From positions 1 through 7,519 of the forward strand of contig VFKI01000170.1 of NCBI GenBank assembly GCA_009885665.1: 7,519 bases of DNA, given 5' to 3'. Numbering within the stretch: position 1 is the first letter of the stretch; the number at the start of each line of letters is the position of its first letter. Positions 1 to 7,159 of this stretch are shown piece by piece. The DNA is from Gammaproteobacteria bacterium. Lineage in GTDB: Bacteria; Pseudomonadota; Gammaproteobacteria; DSM-16500. Both the position numbers and the translations under genes were made by a program. The notes beneath the pieces are model-generated. The model ran no database searches. It was not told the origin of the DNA and saw only the letters and a program-made list of their open reading frames with translations.

Positions 1-11
1 CGCATTGTCTC

Positions 12-55
12 GCCTCCTTCCCTGGAGGCTCGCCCTGGCGGGCGCACTGTGTGCG
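12..55. repeat. Row of three short inverted repeats
   Basis: Three small hairpins lie side by side. GCCTCC (12-17) pairs with GGAGGC (24-29). CGCCC (31-35) pairs with GGGCG (40-44). CGCAC (43-47) pairs with GTGCG (51-55). The second and third share bases 43-44, so they compete in part. A rho-independent terminator follows immediately. The row could be the 3' end of a structured transcript entering from the left on the plus strand, or intergenic repeat DNA downstream of sohB. No function can be assigned, and the left flank lies outside the window. Confidence 0.55.
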
Positions 56-57
56 AC

Positions 58-82
58 AAAAACGGCTTTCCTGCCGTTTTTT
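58..82 (-). terminator. Rho-independent terminator of sohB (bidirectional)
   Basis: A 9-bp perfect stem, AAAAACGGC (58-66) with GCCGTTTTT (73-81), encloses a 6-base loop. On the plus strand it ends in six T. On the minus strand the A run becomes a five-base T run. It begins about 37 bases past the sohB stop codon, so it most likely ends the minus-strand transcript. Because it is symmetric, it could equally end a plus-strand transcript arriving from before base 1. Confidence 0.85.
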
Positions 83-118
83 CCCCCTCTAACAACTCCC
101 CCATCGCCAACATCTACC

Positions 119-1132
119 CTACTTTATGTAGGGGATACCGAGCGATTGACCTAAATGACGTATACCGCGGCCCGTACTGGCAAAAAACTTTTCGCTTAAA
201 GATTTTTTTAATTGATAGCGTACGCAATAAATATCTGCGTTAGGTAAGCGTGCATCTAAAAATTCATCGCTGGTCGCCAAACCATCGACGAGTTTAAGTG
301 ATAAGGCTTCACTGGCACTCCAATGCTCGCCAGTCGCCACTTTATCAATATCAATACCGGTACGATAATGGGCGACTAATTGCTTGAATTGTTGGTGAAT
401 GGCTTCCAATTCAGCACGCATTTTAGTACGGCCTTCCTCCGTGTTTTCACCAAATATCGTTAAAGTACGCTTAAAATTACCCGCCGTGATTTGTTCAAAA
501 TCAATGTTTTTATCTTTGAGTAAACGATTAAAATTCGGTAATTGTAAGATGACACCAATCGAACCAATCATGGCAAACGGCGCAGCAATAATTTGATTAG
601 CTACCGCAGCCATCATATAGCCACCACTGGCGGCAACTTTGTCAATGATAACTGTCAATGGAATTTTATGGTTACGTAAGCGCATGAGTTGTGCTGTTGC
701 CAAACCATACGCGTGCACCATGCCACCACCACTTTCCAATTTAACCACTACTTCATCAGCAGAAGTTGCCACACTGAGAATAACACTGACTTCGCGACGC
801 AGCGCGGCAACCGCAGAAGCTTTTATATCCCCCGCAAACTCAATAACATATATTTTTTTGCGGGTGGCTTGCGTTAACGCATTTTCTTTAATTTGTTTTT
901 TTTGAGCATGTTGGAAATCTTTCCATTGTTTTTTAGTTGCAACCGCTTCCATCAATTGCGCTCGCGCATCTTGATAGCCTTCATTTAAATGGGTAATTTC
1001 CAATTTGCCGGACATCGCTTGACGACTAAAACTGATCAGTGCCAATAACCCTGCTAACAAGCCTAATAGCATTAATACAATAATCAAACATTCCGCAGTA
1101 AAATAAGCAAGATGAGCAAAGGCAGATAGCAT
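119..1132 (-). CDS. sohB: SohB-like inner-membrane serine peptidase (S49 family)
   Basis: The 337-residue protein is close to E. coli SohB (about 349). One hydrophobic segment at about residues 7-35 anchors it in the inner membrane. A charged, probably helical linker (about 45-92) leads to the peptidase domain (about 93-300). The S49 serine-lysine dyad is visible: Ser169 in AASGGY is the expected nucleophile, and Lys221 in GNFKRTLT the expected general base. The sequence ESGGG near 133-137 and the GSIGV strand near 190-194 also match SohB/SppA. The family cleaves proteins or peptides at the periplasmic face of the membrane, and its physiological substrates are poorly known. The ATG at 1132 has only a weak GAGA ribosome site. 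It stands 121 bases after the DedA-PAP2 gene, with no convincing terminator between them, so read-through is possible. The TAG stop lies just before a strong terminator. Confidence 0.93.
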   Translation of the reverse strand: MLSAFAHLAYFTAECLIIVLMLLGLLAGLLALISFSRQAMSGKLEITHLNEGYQDARAQLMEAVATKKQWKDFQHAQKKQIKENALTQATRKKIYVIEFAGDIKASAVAALRREVSVILSVATSADEVVVKLESGGGMVHAYGLATAQLMRLRNHKIPLTVIIDKVAASGGYMMAAVANQIIAAPFAMIGSIGVILQLPNFNRLLKDKNIDFEQITAGNFKRTLTIFGENTEEGRTKMRAELEAIHQQFKQLVAHYRTGIDIDKVATGEHWSASEALSLKLVDGLATSDEFLDARLPNADIYCVRYQLKKSLSEKFFASTGRGIRHLGQSLGIPYIK

Positions 1133-1253
1133 AATAGATTCTCAGATAAGTAAAATGTATCTCACAAAAGATAGGGTAGAGGAACTGAGTACGCAGTACA
1201 CTGCATTAACGCGCTACCCATTACCCGACATCCCGCACCTTATATATAGATCC

Positions 1254-3284
1254 TCAATAATGAATCGAACGAATAAGTAACATTGGCTGAATATGCCTGT
1301 GATGATCATGCTCACTTCGCGCAATACGTGTTTGTACTTGCCAGTCAGGCGTCGGGGAAGAAAATAAATAATCGCGACTTAAGACGACCGTATGGGGTGT
1401 ATCACCAAATAACCAGCTATAGGTGCGAGGAATAACTTCTACCGTACCGGTCCATAGCGGTTGCGTTGTATCGCTAAAGTGCATGCCAGCAGCCCATAAT
1501 CGCAAGACAACTAAAGGTTGGTTACTGGTTTTGTTTTGTTTAATAAGCACTAACACAGGTTTTTCATCGCGATATAAAGGTGCCACCATGGGCAAGTGTT
1601 CATTGCTTTCTATATCCGTAATACGATGCAAAGCATCAATCCAAGTGTTTGCTGGTGGCAATTGCCAACCTTGCGCGAGTAAGGTGTGTTGAATGTTGGT
1701 TAAATTGCCTTGCCATTGTAAGTTAAAAATTTGTTGCGGCAAACCAAAGCGATTAATGCGATAAAAAGGTAAATGCGCGCTTTGCTGATTCCACCACGCG
1801 GCTTCAGTGGTGATATGCTTTGACCACGCCACCGGCTGGGCATCCTGTAATTGTTTGGCAAAGTGCCGATAAAGCGCAAAACTGTAAGTGCATAACAGCG
1901 TGAGTATGATAACCGTAATAATCCCCGTGGGTCGCAATGGCCGCGTTTCTTTGCGACGATTCCACGATAACAATACGATCATTAAAATAATAGCGCCCGT
2001 CAACCAACTGCCGCTAACATCCGTTAACCAATGTGCGCCTAAATACAAACGTGAAAAACTAATGGCAAGTACCAGTAAACCCGCAAACCAATAAAATAGT
2101 CGCCGACCATAGCGGAGGTTCAAACTGCGAATCACCAATAAAGCAATGGCAAACCAAAAAACAGTTGCGCAGGTAACGTGACCACTGGGAAAAGAGAAGT
2201 CTTCTGGATTATGCAATACGCCCCACGGCCGTGGCGAATGTGCAATATGCTTCAATACCACAACGCTGCCAGCGGTTAATAAGCCCAATAATAATACATG
2301 AATTGCGGTGTGTATGCGTTTGGTGCAAAACAACCAAGCGGCTAATGTGACAGACAGTGGCAATAACACCATTTTGTCGCCCAAAAAAGTGAGCGCCAAC
2401 ATCCAGCGATCCCAATCAGGGGCACGTAAACTACGACAAAAGAAAAATGTGACATGATTCGCAAAAATATGTATTGCGCCAGTCGCCATGATGATATGCA
2501 TAAGCCAAGCAAGTGCGCTGATAGCGCATAACACATAAAAAGCCAATACCAATTGGCCATGCGTCTTGTGGTTATCATGATGTTGCAATACGGTCGTGAT
2601 GCTGTGCAAACGGCGCGAGGCACGTAATTTATTCCAGATACGCGTCAAACCAAAATCAATTTGACGATTGATTAAATGCAGTACGCTGAATAACAGCCAA
2701 AAACAAAAAACAATAAATAAACAAGTCAAGAGTAAGACCAATAAAGCATGCACAGCAACATCAGGCGGTAATTCCAATGACGCTGCACCCAATAAAATAC
2801 CAGGCAACATATAGATCGGCGCCCAGCCAATGGCTGATAAAACATTGGCAATGGTGAAACGTAGTGGCGACATGCCCAACATACCCGCCACCAGCGGCAC
2901 CAGTGCACGTACAGGGCCCACAAAACGGCCAATAAAAACACTCATGCTGCCGTAACGGTGAAAAAAACGTTCGCCATTTTCAAGCAGCGTAGGGTAGCTA
3001 CGAAATGGCCAACACAAGGGTAAGCGATTATTGAAATAACGACCCGCCCAATAACTAATGCCATCACCGGCAATGGCGCCTAAAATCGCCCAAATTAAAG
3101 TCGACCATAATGGGATAACGCCCGCACCTGCTAGCGCGCCTATCGCTGTCATCATCACCGAGCCTGGGATAATCGTACCGATGATAGCAACAGATTCTGC
3201 TGTAGAAATAATGAAAGTTGCAATGCCCGCTAAATGCGGATGCAAATTAAGCCATTGAAATATGGGGCTGCCGATATCTGTCAC
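1254..3284 (-). CDS. DedA-PAP2-LssY_C fusion membrane protein (lipid phosphate phosphatase/transporter)
   Basis: This 676-residue protein has three parts. Residues about 15-205 form a DedA domain: IIPGS at 38-42, D74/Y78/G81/R82 in the GDxxxYxxGR stretch, and the GRFVGPVR motif at 119-126. Residues about 245-445 form a PAP2 phosphatase domain with all three motifs: K345-x6-R352-P353, PSGH at 366-369, and S411-R412-x5-H418-x3-D422. His418 is the expected phospho-accepting nucleophile and His369 the acid. Residues about 475-670 resemble the soluble LssY C-terminal domain, whose function is unknown. DedA proteins include undecaprenyl-phosphate translocases, and PAP2 enzymes include undecaprenyl-pyrophosphate and phosphatidylglycerophosphate phosphatases, so a role in lipid-carrier or phospholipid phosphate turnover is inferred. 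The GTG start overlaps the lipA stop (GTGA), preceded by GGGAG about 10 bases upstream, so translational coupling to lipA is likely. The substrate cannot be read from the sequence. Confidence 0.9.
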   Translation of the reverse strand: MTDIGSPIFQWLNLHPHLAGIATFIISTAESVAIIGTIIPGSVMMTAIGALAGAGVIPLWSTLIWAILGAIAGDGISYWAGRYFNNRLPLCWPFRSYPTLLENGERFFHRYGSMSVFIGRFVGPVRALVPLVAGMLGMSPLRFTIANVLSAIGWAPIYMLPGILLGAASLELPPDVAVHALLVLLLTCLFIVFCFWLLFSVLHLINRQIDFGLTRIWNKLRASRRLHSITTVLQHHDNHKTHGQLVLAFYVLCAISALAWLMHIIMATGAIHIFANHVTFFFCRSLRAPDWDRWMLALTFLGDKMVLLPLSVTLAAWLFCTKRIHTAIHVLLLGLLTAGSVVVLKHIAHSPRPWGVLHNPEDFSFPSGHVTCATVFWFAIALLVIRSLNLRYGRRLFYWFAGLLVLAISFSRLYLGAHWLTDVSGSWLTGAIILMIVLLSWNRRKETRPLRPTGIITVIILTLLCTYSFALYRHFAKQLQDAQPVAWSKHITTEAAWWNQQSAHLPFYRINRFGLPQQIFNLQWQGNLTNIQHTLLAQGWQLPPANTWIDALHRITDIESNEHLPMVAPLYRDEKPVLVLIKQNKTSNQPLVVLRLWAAGMHFSDTTQPLWTGTVEVIPRTYSWLFGDTPHTVVLSRDYLFSSPTPDWQVQTRIARSEHDHHRHIQPMLLIRSIHY

Positions 3285-4255
3285 GCGACCGTTTCTCCCG
3301 CAGCTTGACGATCCGCATGATAAGAAGATCGGACGAGTGGACCACTGGCGACATGCGTAAACCCCAGCGCACGTGCAGCATTTCCTAATTCGCTAAATTG
3401 CGCAGGACTGACATAACGCGCAACCGGCATATGGAAACGACTGGGTTGTAAATATTGACCGAGCGTTAACATATCAACGCCATGCGCACGTAAATCCTTT
3501 AATGTGACAAGGATTTCTTCATTCGTCTCGCCTAATCCCAACATTAAACCTGATTTAGTCGGAATGCCTGTAAAACGGTGTTTGAAATTTTTTAATAATA
3601 ATAAAGAATGTGCGTAGTCTGAGCCAGGACGCGCTTGTTTATACAAGCGCGGTACGGTTTCAATATTATGGTTGAATACATCGGGTAAAGCAGCGCCCGT
3701 TTCATCAAGCGCAATGTCCATGCGACCTCGATAATCAGGTACCAACACTTCAATTTTTATCGTGGGATTTTTGGCGCGAATCGCACGAATACAAGCGCTA
3801 AAATGACCCGCGCCACCGTCACGTAAATCATCACGATCAACAGAAGTAATCACAACATATTTTAATGCCATAGCGGCAATGGTATCGGCTAATTTAGCAG
3901 GTTCTTCCGTGTCAAGCGGATCAGGGCGACCATGCGCCACCTCACAAAAGCTGCAGCGCCGCGTACATTTGTCACCCATAATCATAAAGGTGGCCGTGCC
4001 GTGCGAAAAACATTCGGGTAGATTGGGACACGCCGCTTCTTCACAAACCGTGACTAATTTTTTATCGCGTAGCGTTTGTTTTAATTGCGTGACAGTCGCA
4101 GCGGCTGCTACCGAAGGTAAGCGAATCCGAATCCAATCAGGTTTACGCAACGCAACAGTGGTGGGTTCAATTTTAACGGGAATGCGCGCGAGCTTGGCTG
4201 CACCGCGTTGTTTGCCTGTGTTATCTGCTGCATTTTTTGTTACATTGGATTGCAT
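3281..4255 (-). CDS. lipA: Lipoyl synthase (radical SAM)
   Basis: LipA inserts two sulfur atoms at C6 and C8 of protein-bound octanoyl groups, giving lipoyl cofactor on the E2 and GcvH proteins in the cytosol. The 324 residues match the family length (E. coli 321). The auxiliary [4Fe-4S] cluster cysteines are C71, C76 and C82 (CEEAACPNLPEC). The radical SAM CxxxCxxC cysteines are C97, C101 and C104. The C-terminal RSSYH (309-313) contains the serine that binds the auxiliary cluster and is sacrificed during catalysis. GLMLGLGET (236-244) and TLGQYLQPS (264-272) are further family signatures. The ATG is supported by AGGAA five bases upstream. A promoter candidate lies at 4295-4322, so lipA may be transcribed apart from lipB, the previous enzyme of the pathway, 220 bases upstream. 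All key residues are present. Confidence 0.98.
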   Translation of the reverse strand: MQSNVTKNAADNTGKQRGAAKLARIPVKIEPTTVALRKPDWIRIRLPSVAAAATVTQLKQTLRDKKLVTVCEEAACPNLPECFSHGTATFMIMGDKCTRRCSFCEVAHGRPDPLDTEEPAKLADTIAAMALKYVVITSVDRDDLRDGGAGHFSACIRAIRAKNPTIKIEVLVPDYRGRMDIALDETGAALPDVFNHNIETVPRLYKQARPGSDYAHSLLLLKNFKHRFTGIPTKSGLMLGLGETNEEILVTLKDLRAHGVDMLTLGQYLQPSRFHMPVARYVSPAQFSELGNAARALGFTHVASGPLVRSSYHADRQAAGETVA

Positions 4256-4294
4256 ATGTGTTCCTAAAACATAAGTAAATTAGCATGGCCTAGT

Positions 4295-4322
4295 AAAATA
4301 TCACCATAACCATTCAGCACAA
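4295..4322 (-). promoter_or_regulatory. Candidate promoter for lipA and the DedA-PAP2 gene
   Basis: On the minus strand, TTGTGC (-35 like, plus coordinates 4317-4322) is followed by a 16-base spacer and TATTTT (-10 like, 4295-4300). The spacer ends in TGA, which gives an extended -10 TGn. Initiation would fall near 4288, leaving a leader of about 33 bases with the AGGAA ribosome site. The -35 match is only moderate. The call rests on the extended -10 and on the position between the hairpin element and the lipA start. Confidence 0.45.
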
Positions 4323-4335
4323 TCTTCGAAAAACA

Positions 4336-4442
4336 CCCGCGAGGCCAGAGGCAACCTGACTTTACGCGATGGGGGATTCCAAAGGGGGAGAATCGCGATT
4401 CTCCCCCCTTTGGTGGCGTCAGGCGGGCGAGCTATTTGCCCG
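4336..4442. repeat. Palindromic element between lipB and lipA
   Basis: The core (4379-4413) is an almost perfect loopless palindrome. CCAAAGGGGGAGAATCG (4379-4395) is matched by its reverse complement at 4396-4413, with one extra C in the C run. Around it are nested shorter arms: CCTGAC (4355-4360) with GTCAGG (4418-4423), and CCCGC (4336-4340) with GCGGG (4423-4427). A separate hairpin, CGGGC (4424-4428) with GCCCG (4438-4442), abuts it on the lipB side. No T tract follows on either strand, so it is not a standard intrinsic terminator. It contains no ORF of note. It may be a REP- or MITE-like repeat, or an RNA structure between two operon segments. I see no direct target-site repeat. Confidence 0.7.
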
Positions 4443-4475
4443 ACTAGCCATCTGAATAGTTACATATCACCATTG

Positions 4476-5099
4476 TCAATCGCATTGTACCAAGTGGATA
4501 TTCAGTAAACTAGCTAAACACAATTTAACTTCACGCATCTCTACCATCGGAGCATAATCTGCCATTTGTGTCATTTGTAACCCACTAAAACCGCAGGGGT
4601 TAATGCGTGTAAAGGGCGTGGTATCCATTTTAACGTTCAATGCTAAACCATGATAGCTACAGCCACGCCGCACACGTAAACCAATTGAACAAATCTTTTT
4701 TTCATCGACATAAACACCCGGCGCATCGGCTTTTGCTATTGCGTATATCTGATATTCTCTTAATAGCGCAATAACGCTGTTTTCCAGCCATGTTACCGTA
4801 GCGCGCACGTTTAAACCACGGCGACGTAAATCAATTAAAGGATAAACGACTAATTGACCTGGACCATGGTAGGTCACTTGTCCACCACGATCCGTTTGGA
4901 TAAGGGGAATATCGCCCGTATCCAATACATGCTCAGCTTTACCATTTTGGCCTTGGGTAAAAACAGGCGTATGTTCAAGCAACCATATTTGATCAGGCGT
5001 TTCTGCTGTGCGCGCATCCGTGAACGCACGCATACGCTGCCAGCATGCTTGATAGTCTTGCTGGCCAAATTGCCGAACGATCACGGGATGTGTTGTCAT
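4476..5099 (-). CDS. lipB: Octanoyl-[ACP]:protein octanoyltransferase
   Basis: LipB moves octanoate from acyl carrier protein to a lysine on lipoyl domains, the first step of endogenous lipoate synthesis; LipA then adds sulfur. The 207 residues fit the family (E. coli 213). RGGQVTYHGPGQ (71-82) is the family signature. GLRVRRGCSYHGLALNV (140-156) and NPCG (167-170) complete the active site, with Cys169 as the acyl-thioester nucleophile and Lys135 as its partner. These fall at the E. coli positions. The ATG overlaps the ybeD stop as ATGA, with no strong ribosome site of its own, so translation probably depends on ybeD. Downstream lies the palindromic gap before lipA. Confidence 0.97.
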   Translation of the reverse strand: MTTHPVIVRQFGQQDYQACWQRMRAFTDARTAETPDQIWLLEHTPVFTQGQNGKAEHVLDTGDIPLIQTDRGGQVTYHGPGQLVVYPLIDLRRRGLNVRATVTWLENSVIALLREYQIYAIAKADAPGVYVDEKKICSIGLRVRRGCSYHGLALNVKMDTTPFTRINPCGFSGLQMTQMADYAPMVEMREVKLCLASLLNIHLVQCD

Positions 5100-5374
5100 A
5101 ATGCCATCAGCACATGCGGGTTACTGGATAATTCGCGATAAAGATTGTCCAGTTCTTCGCGATTGGAAGCCGTAAAAGTAATGGAAAGTGCAAGATATTT
5201 TTTATCCTTGCTATAACGACTCGCAAAAGCATCTTCACGCATTGGCGCGATAATATGTTTTCTGACAATGCTAATCACCGCCAATTCAAAATCATCGGTA
5301 GACAAACCAAATACCTTGAGCGTAAATGCACAGGGGAATTGCATCCCCTGCGGCGCTGTCTCTTGCTTAACCAT
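5096..5374 (-). CDS. ybeD: YbeD family (DUF493) small protein
   Basis: This 92-residue cytosolic protein matches the YbeD/DUF493 family in size (E. coli 87) and pattern. It starts with FPCAFTLKVFG (13-23). The central segment VRKHIIAP is followed by SKDKKYLALSITFTA (55-69), and the end NLYRELSSNPHVLMAL is typical. The E. coli structure has an ACT-like alpha/beta fold, which suggests small-molecule binding or regulation, but no settled biochemical role is known to me. It sits between dac and lipB, as in E. coli. It overlaps the dac stop by one base (TAATG) and the lipB start by four (ATGA), so the three genes form one translationally coupled unit. AGG lies too far upstream (about 15 bases) to be a good independent ribosome site. 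Confidence 0.93.
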   Translation of the reverse strand: MVKQETAPQGMQFPCAFTLKVFGLSTDDFELAVISIVRKHIIAPMREDAFASRYSKDKKYLALSITFTASNREELDNLYRELSSNPHVLMAL

Positions 5375-6582
5375 TAACTATTGTTTGCCTGTTGTTTAGA
5401 ATGAGAAAACCAATGTTGAAGATGATAATTGACACCGTCGGCCATGCTACGCCATACGCCGCCGTTGGCATCATTTTCCAACGCAATTAACGGAATCGTT
5501 GCTAAAGTGTCGCTGCCGGCGCTGACCACTAAATTGCCGTACGTTTCGCCTTTGACAATAGGCGCTTTAAGCGGCGTATTTAACTGAAAATCAGTATGGA
5601 CATTTTTTTCTTGGCCGGCAGGGATGATGACATATAACGTTTTTGCAATACCCAGCGCAATTTGTTTTTTCTGCCCTTTCCAAACGCGAATTGTTTTTAA
5701 AGCAGTGCCGCCATCAAACATTTTCTGGGTATGAAAAAATCGAAACCCATAGGTTAATAAGCGAATGGAATCTTCCGTGCGCGCTGAATCGCTGGGTGCG
5801 CCCATCACAACACTGATAAGGCGCATACCATCACGTTTAGCAGAACCCACGAGGCAGTAACCCGCCGCTTCAGTATGACCCGTTTTCAAGCCATCAGCCG
5901 AAGGGAAATTCCATAACAGACGGTTACGGTTAGGTTGGCGAATTTTGTCGTAAGTCAGCCATTTTTGGGAATATAACTTATAATCCTCAGGAAAATTTTG
6001 GATAATTGCGCGTGCCAGAATGGCTAAATCCAATGGAGTGGAGTAGTGATCAGGATTAGGTAAACCATTGCTATCCATAAAATGGCTGTTTTTCATGCCG
6101 AGTTGTTGCGCTTCCGTATTCATCAATCCCGCAAACGCATTTTCTGTGCCACCAATATACTCCGCCATGGCAACCGCGGCATCATTACCTGACGCAATGA
6201 CGATGCCTTGTAATAAATCTTTAACGGGCACTTCGTCATTGACACGTAAAAACATACGCGAACCACCCGTACGCCATGCTTTTGCGCTGATGCGGACTTT
6301 ATCATCCGCATGAATCGTACCACTCTTTAATGCATTAGAGACGACATACATCGTCATAAGCTTGGTTAAGCTGGCGGGCGCAAGGCGCAGATCGGGATTT
6401 TTTTCGGCAATCACTTTGCCCGTATCGGCATCCATCAAGACATAGCCTTTGACCTCAGGCAAATCCGGCGCAACGGGTTTGATCACCATAGGTTGCGGCT
6501 GAGTGGGGACCGGAATGATGGGATTGGCAAGCGCAGCCAGTGGGATAAGGCTGAGTAAAGCTGTCAAAACAATCTTACGCAT
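5374..6582 (-). CDS. dacA: Serine-type D-Ala-D-Ala carboxypeptidase (PBP5/6 family)
   Basis: The enzyme removes the terminal D-Ala from peptidoglycan pentapeptides in the periplasm, which limits cross-linking. The 402 residues match E. coli DacA (403). Residues 1-19 form a Sec signal peptide with likely cleavage after ALA. The three penicillin-binding motifs are intact: S71-L-T-K74 (acyl-enzyme serine and lysine), S131-G-N133 and K233-T-G235. Residues about 290-370 fit the beta-rich PBP5 C-terminal domain. The tail from about 376 (VWRSMADGVNYHLQHWF) looks like the amphipathic helix that docks PBP5/6 on the inner membrane. The ATG at 6582 has AGGAAG ten bases upstream (plus 6593-6598). It heads the dac-ybeD-lipB unit, and its promoter must lie in the 155-base gap shared with rnpB. 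A TATAGG at 6626-6631 is a weak -10 candidate. The symbol could equally be dacC. Confidence 0.95.
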   Translation of the reverse strand: MRKIVLTALLSLIPLAALANPIIPVPTQPQPMVIKPVAPDLPEVKGYVLMDADTGKVIAEKNPDLRLAPASLTKLMTMYVVSNALKSGTIHADDKVRISAKAWRTGGSRMFLRVNDEVPVKDLLQGIVIASGNDAAVAMAEYIGGTENAFAGLMNTEAQQLGMKNSHFMDSNGLPNPDHYSTPLDLAILARAIIQNFPEDYKLYSQKWLTYDKIRQPNRNRLLWNFPSADGLKTGHTEAAGYCLVGSAKRDGMRLISVVMGAPSDSARTEDSIRLLTYGFRFFHTQKMFDGGTALKTIRVWKGQKKQIALGIAKTLYVIIPAGQEKNVHTDFQLNTPLKAPIVKGETYGNLVVSAGSDTLATIPLIALENDANGGVWRSMADGVNYHLQHWFSHSKQQANNS

Positions 6583-6737
6583 AGGTCAATATCTTCCTGA
6601 AGTAAATGGATGGCTGCCAGTCTAACCTATACTTGTCTTGGCGAAAACCCCTAAACGAAACCAATGATAATATCTCGCGACTCGCTTAACTTGAGAAGCT
6701 ATAGCGCAAAGGAGAAGCGGTGTGTTACCCTGCGCGC

Positions 6738-7103
6738 GGGAGTTGGCCGAGACAGTCGCTGTGCAGTTTACTGCATGGAGGAAAGTCCGGGCTCCGGGGG
6801 TAAGGTGCCAGGTAATGCCTGGGAAGCGCGAGCTTACGGAAAGTGCCACAGAAAATAGACTACCGAGGGCAACTTCGGCAAAGGTGAAAAGGTGCGGTAA
6901 GAGCGCACCGCGTAACGGGTAACCGTTGCGGCACGGTAAACCCCACCTGGAGCAAGACCAAACATGAGCCGCCATGACTTAACGGTCATGGCACGTGTGA
7001 CCCGCACCATGGCTCGGGTAGGTCGCTTGAGGCGCTTGGTGACAAGCGTCCCAGATAAATGACTGTCCACGACAAAACCCGGCTTATTGGCCGGCTCCCA
7101 CTT
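6738..7103 (+). ncRNA. rnpB: RNase P RNA, bacterial class A
   Basis: This is the catalytic RNA that cuts 5' leaders from pre-tRNAs. It is about 366 nt (E. coli 377). P1 is an 11-bp end helix (6738-6748 with 7089-7099, two G-U pairs). P2 is GACAGTC (6751-6757) with GACTGTC (7061-7067). P4 pairs AAG and CCGGG (6783-6785, 6787-6791) with CCCGG and CTT (7078-7085), leaving the conserved bulged U at 6786. The P14-like hairpin GGTGCG/CGCACC lies at 6891-6909. P18 (7031-7050) carries a GTGA GNRA loop. GGT at 7017-7019, within GGGTAGG, is the expected tRNA CCA-binding site. P3 is reduced to TGCAG-TTTA-CTGCA. GC-rich GCGCGC lies just before the 5' end, like a stringent discriminator, but I see no convincing -35. 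Open frames across this segment are shadows of the RNA. Ends are placed from P1 and may be off by a few bases. Confidence 0.97.
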
Positions 7104-7128
7104 TTATTAATGGCATACGGTTAAGCTG

Positions 7129-7159
7129 GCGATAGATACTTCTTGCTTTCGCATTTTTT
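7129..7159 (+). terminator. Possible rho-independent terminator of rnpB
   Basis: GCGATAG (7129-7135) pairs with CTTTCGC (7146-7152) around a 10-base loop, with one T-T mismatch. After one A comes a run of six T (7154-7159). The stem is weak, so this is tentative. It lies about 26 bases past the inferred mature 3' end of rnpB and overlaps the promoter candidate of the next gene. No better terminator is visible before 7225. Confidence 0.35.

Noticed and set aside
49..243. Plus-strand open frame of 64 codons over the end of sohB
   Set aside because: It crosses the terminator at 58-82 and runs antisense to sohB. It has no ribosome site and no family resemblance.
1193..1204. GCAGT-AC-ACTGC inverted repeat between the DedA-PAP2 gene and sohB
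   Set aside because: The five-base arms are too short to claim an operator or terminator, and no T run follows.
1133..1253. sohB promoter in the 121-base gap
   Set aside because: AT-rich hexamers near 1145-1160 were considered, but none has a -35 at a sensible distance. Read-through from upstream is equally likely.
3879..4274. 131-codon plus-strand frame opposite lipA
   Set aside because: It lies fully antisense to a gene with all catalytic cysteines, has no ribosome site and shows no recognisable domain.
6661..6737. rnpB promoter hexamers
   Set aside because: TATAGC at 6700-6705 and TACCCT at 6726-6731 were tested. Neither has a recognisable -35, so no site is called.
6622..7070. Open frames on both strands across rnpB
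   Set aside because: The segment folds as RNase P RNA with P1, P2, P4 and P18 intact, so the frames are by-products of the GC-rich RNA gene.
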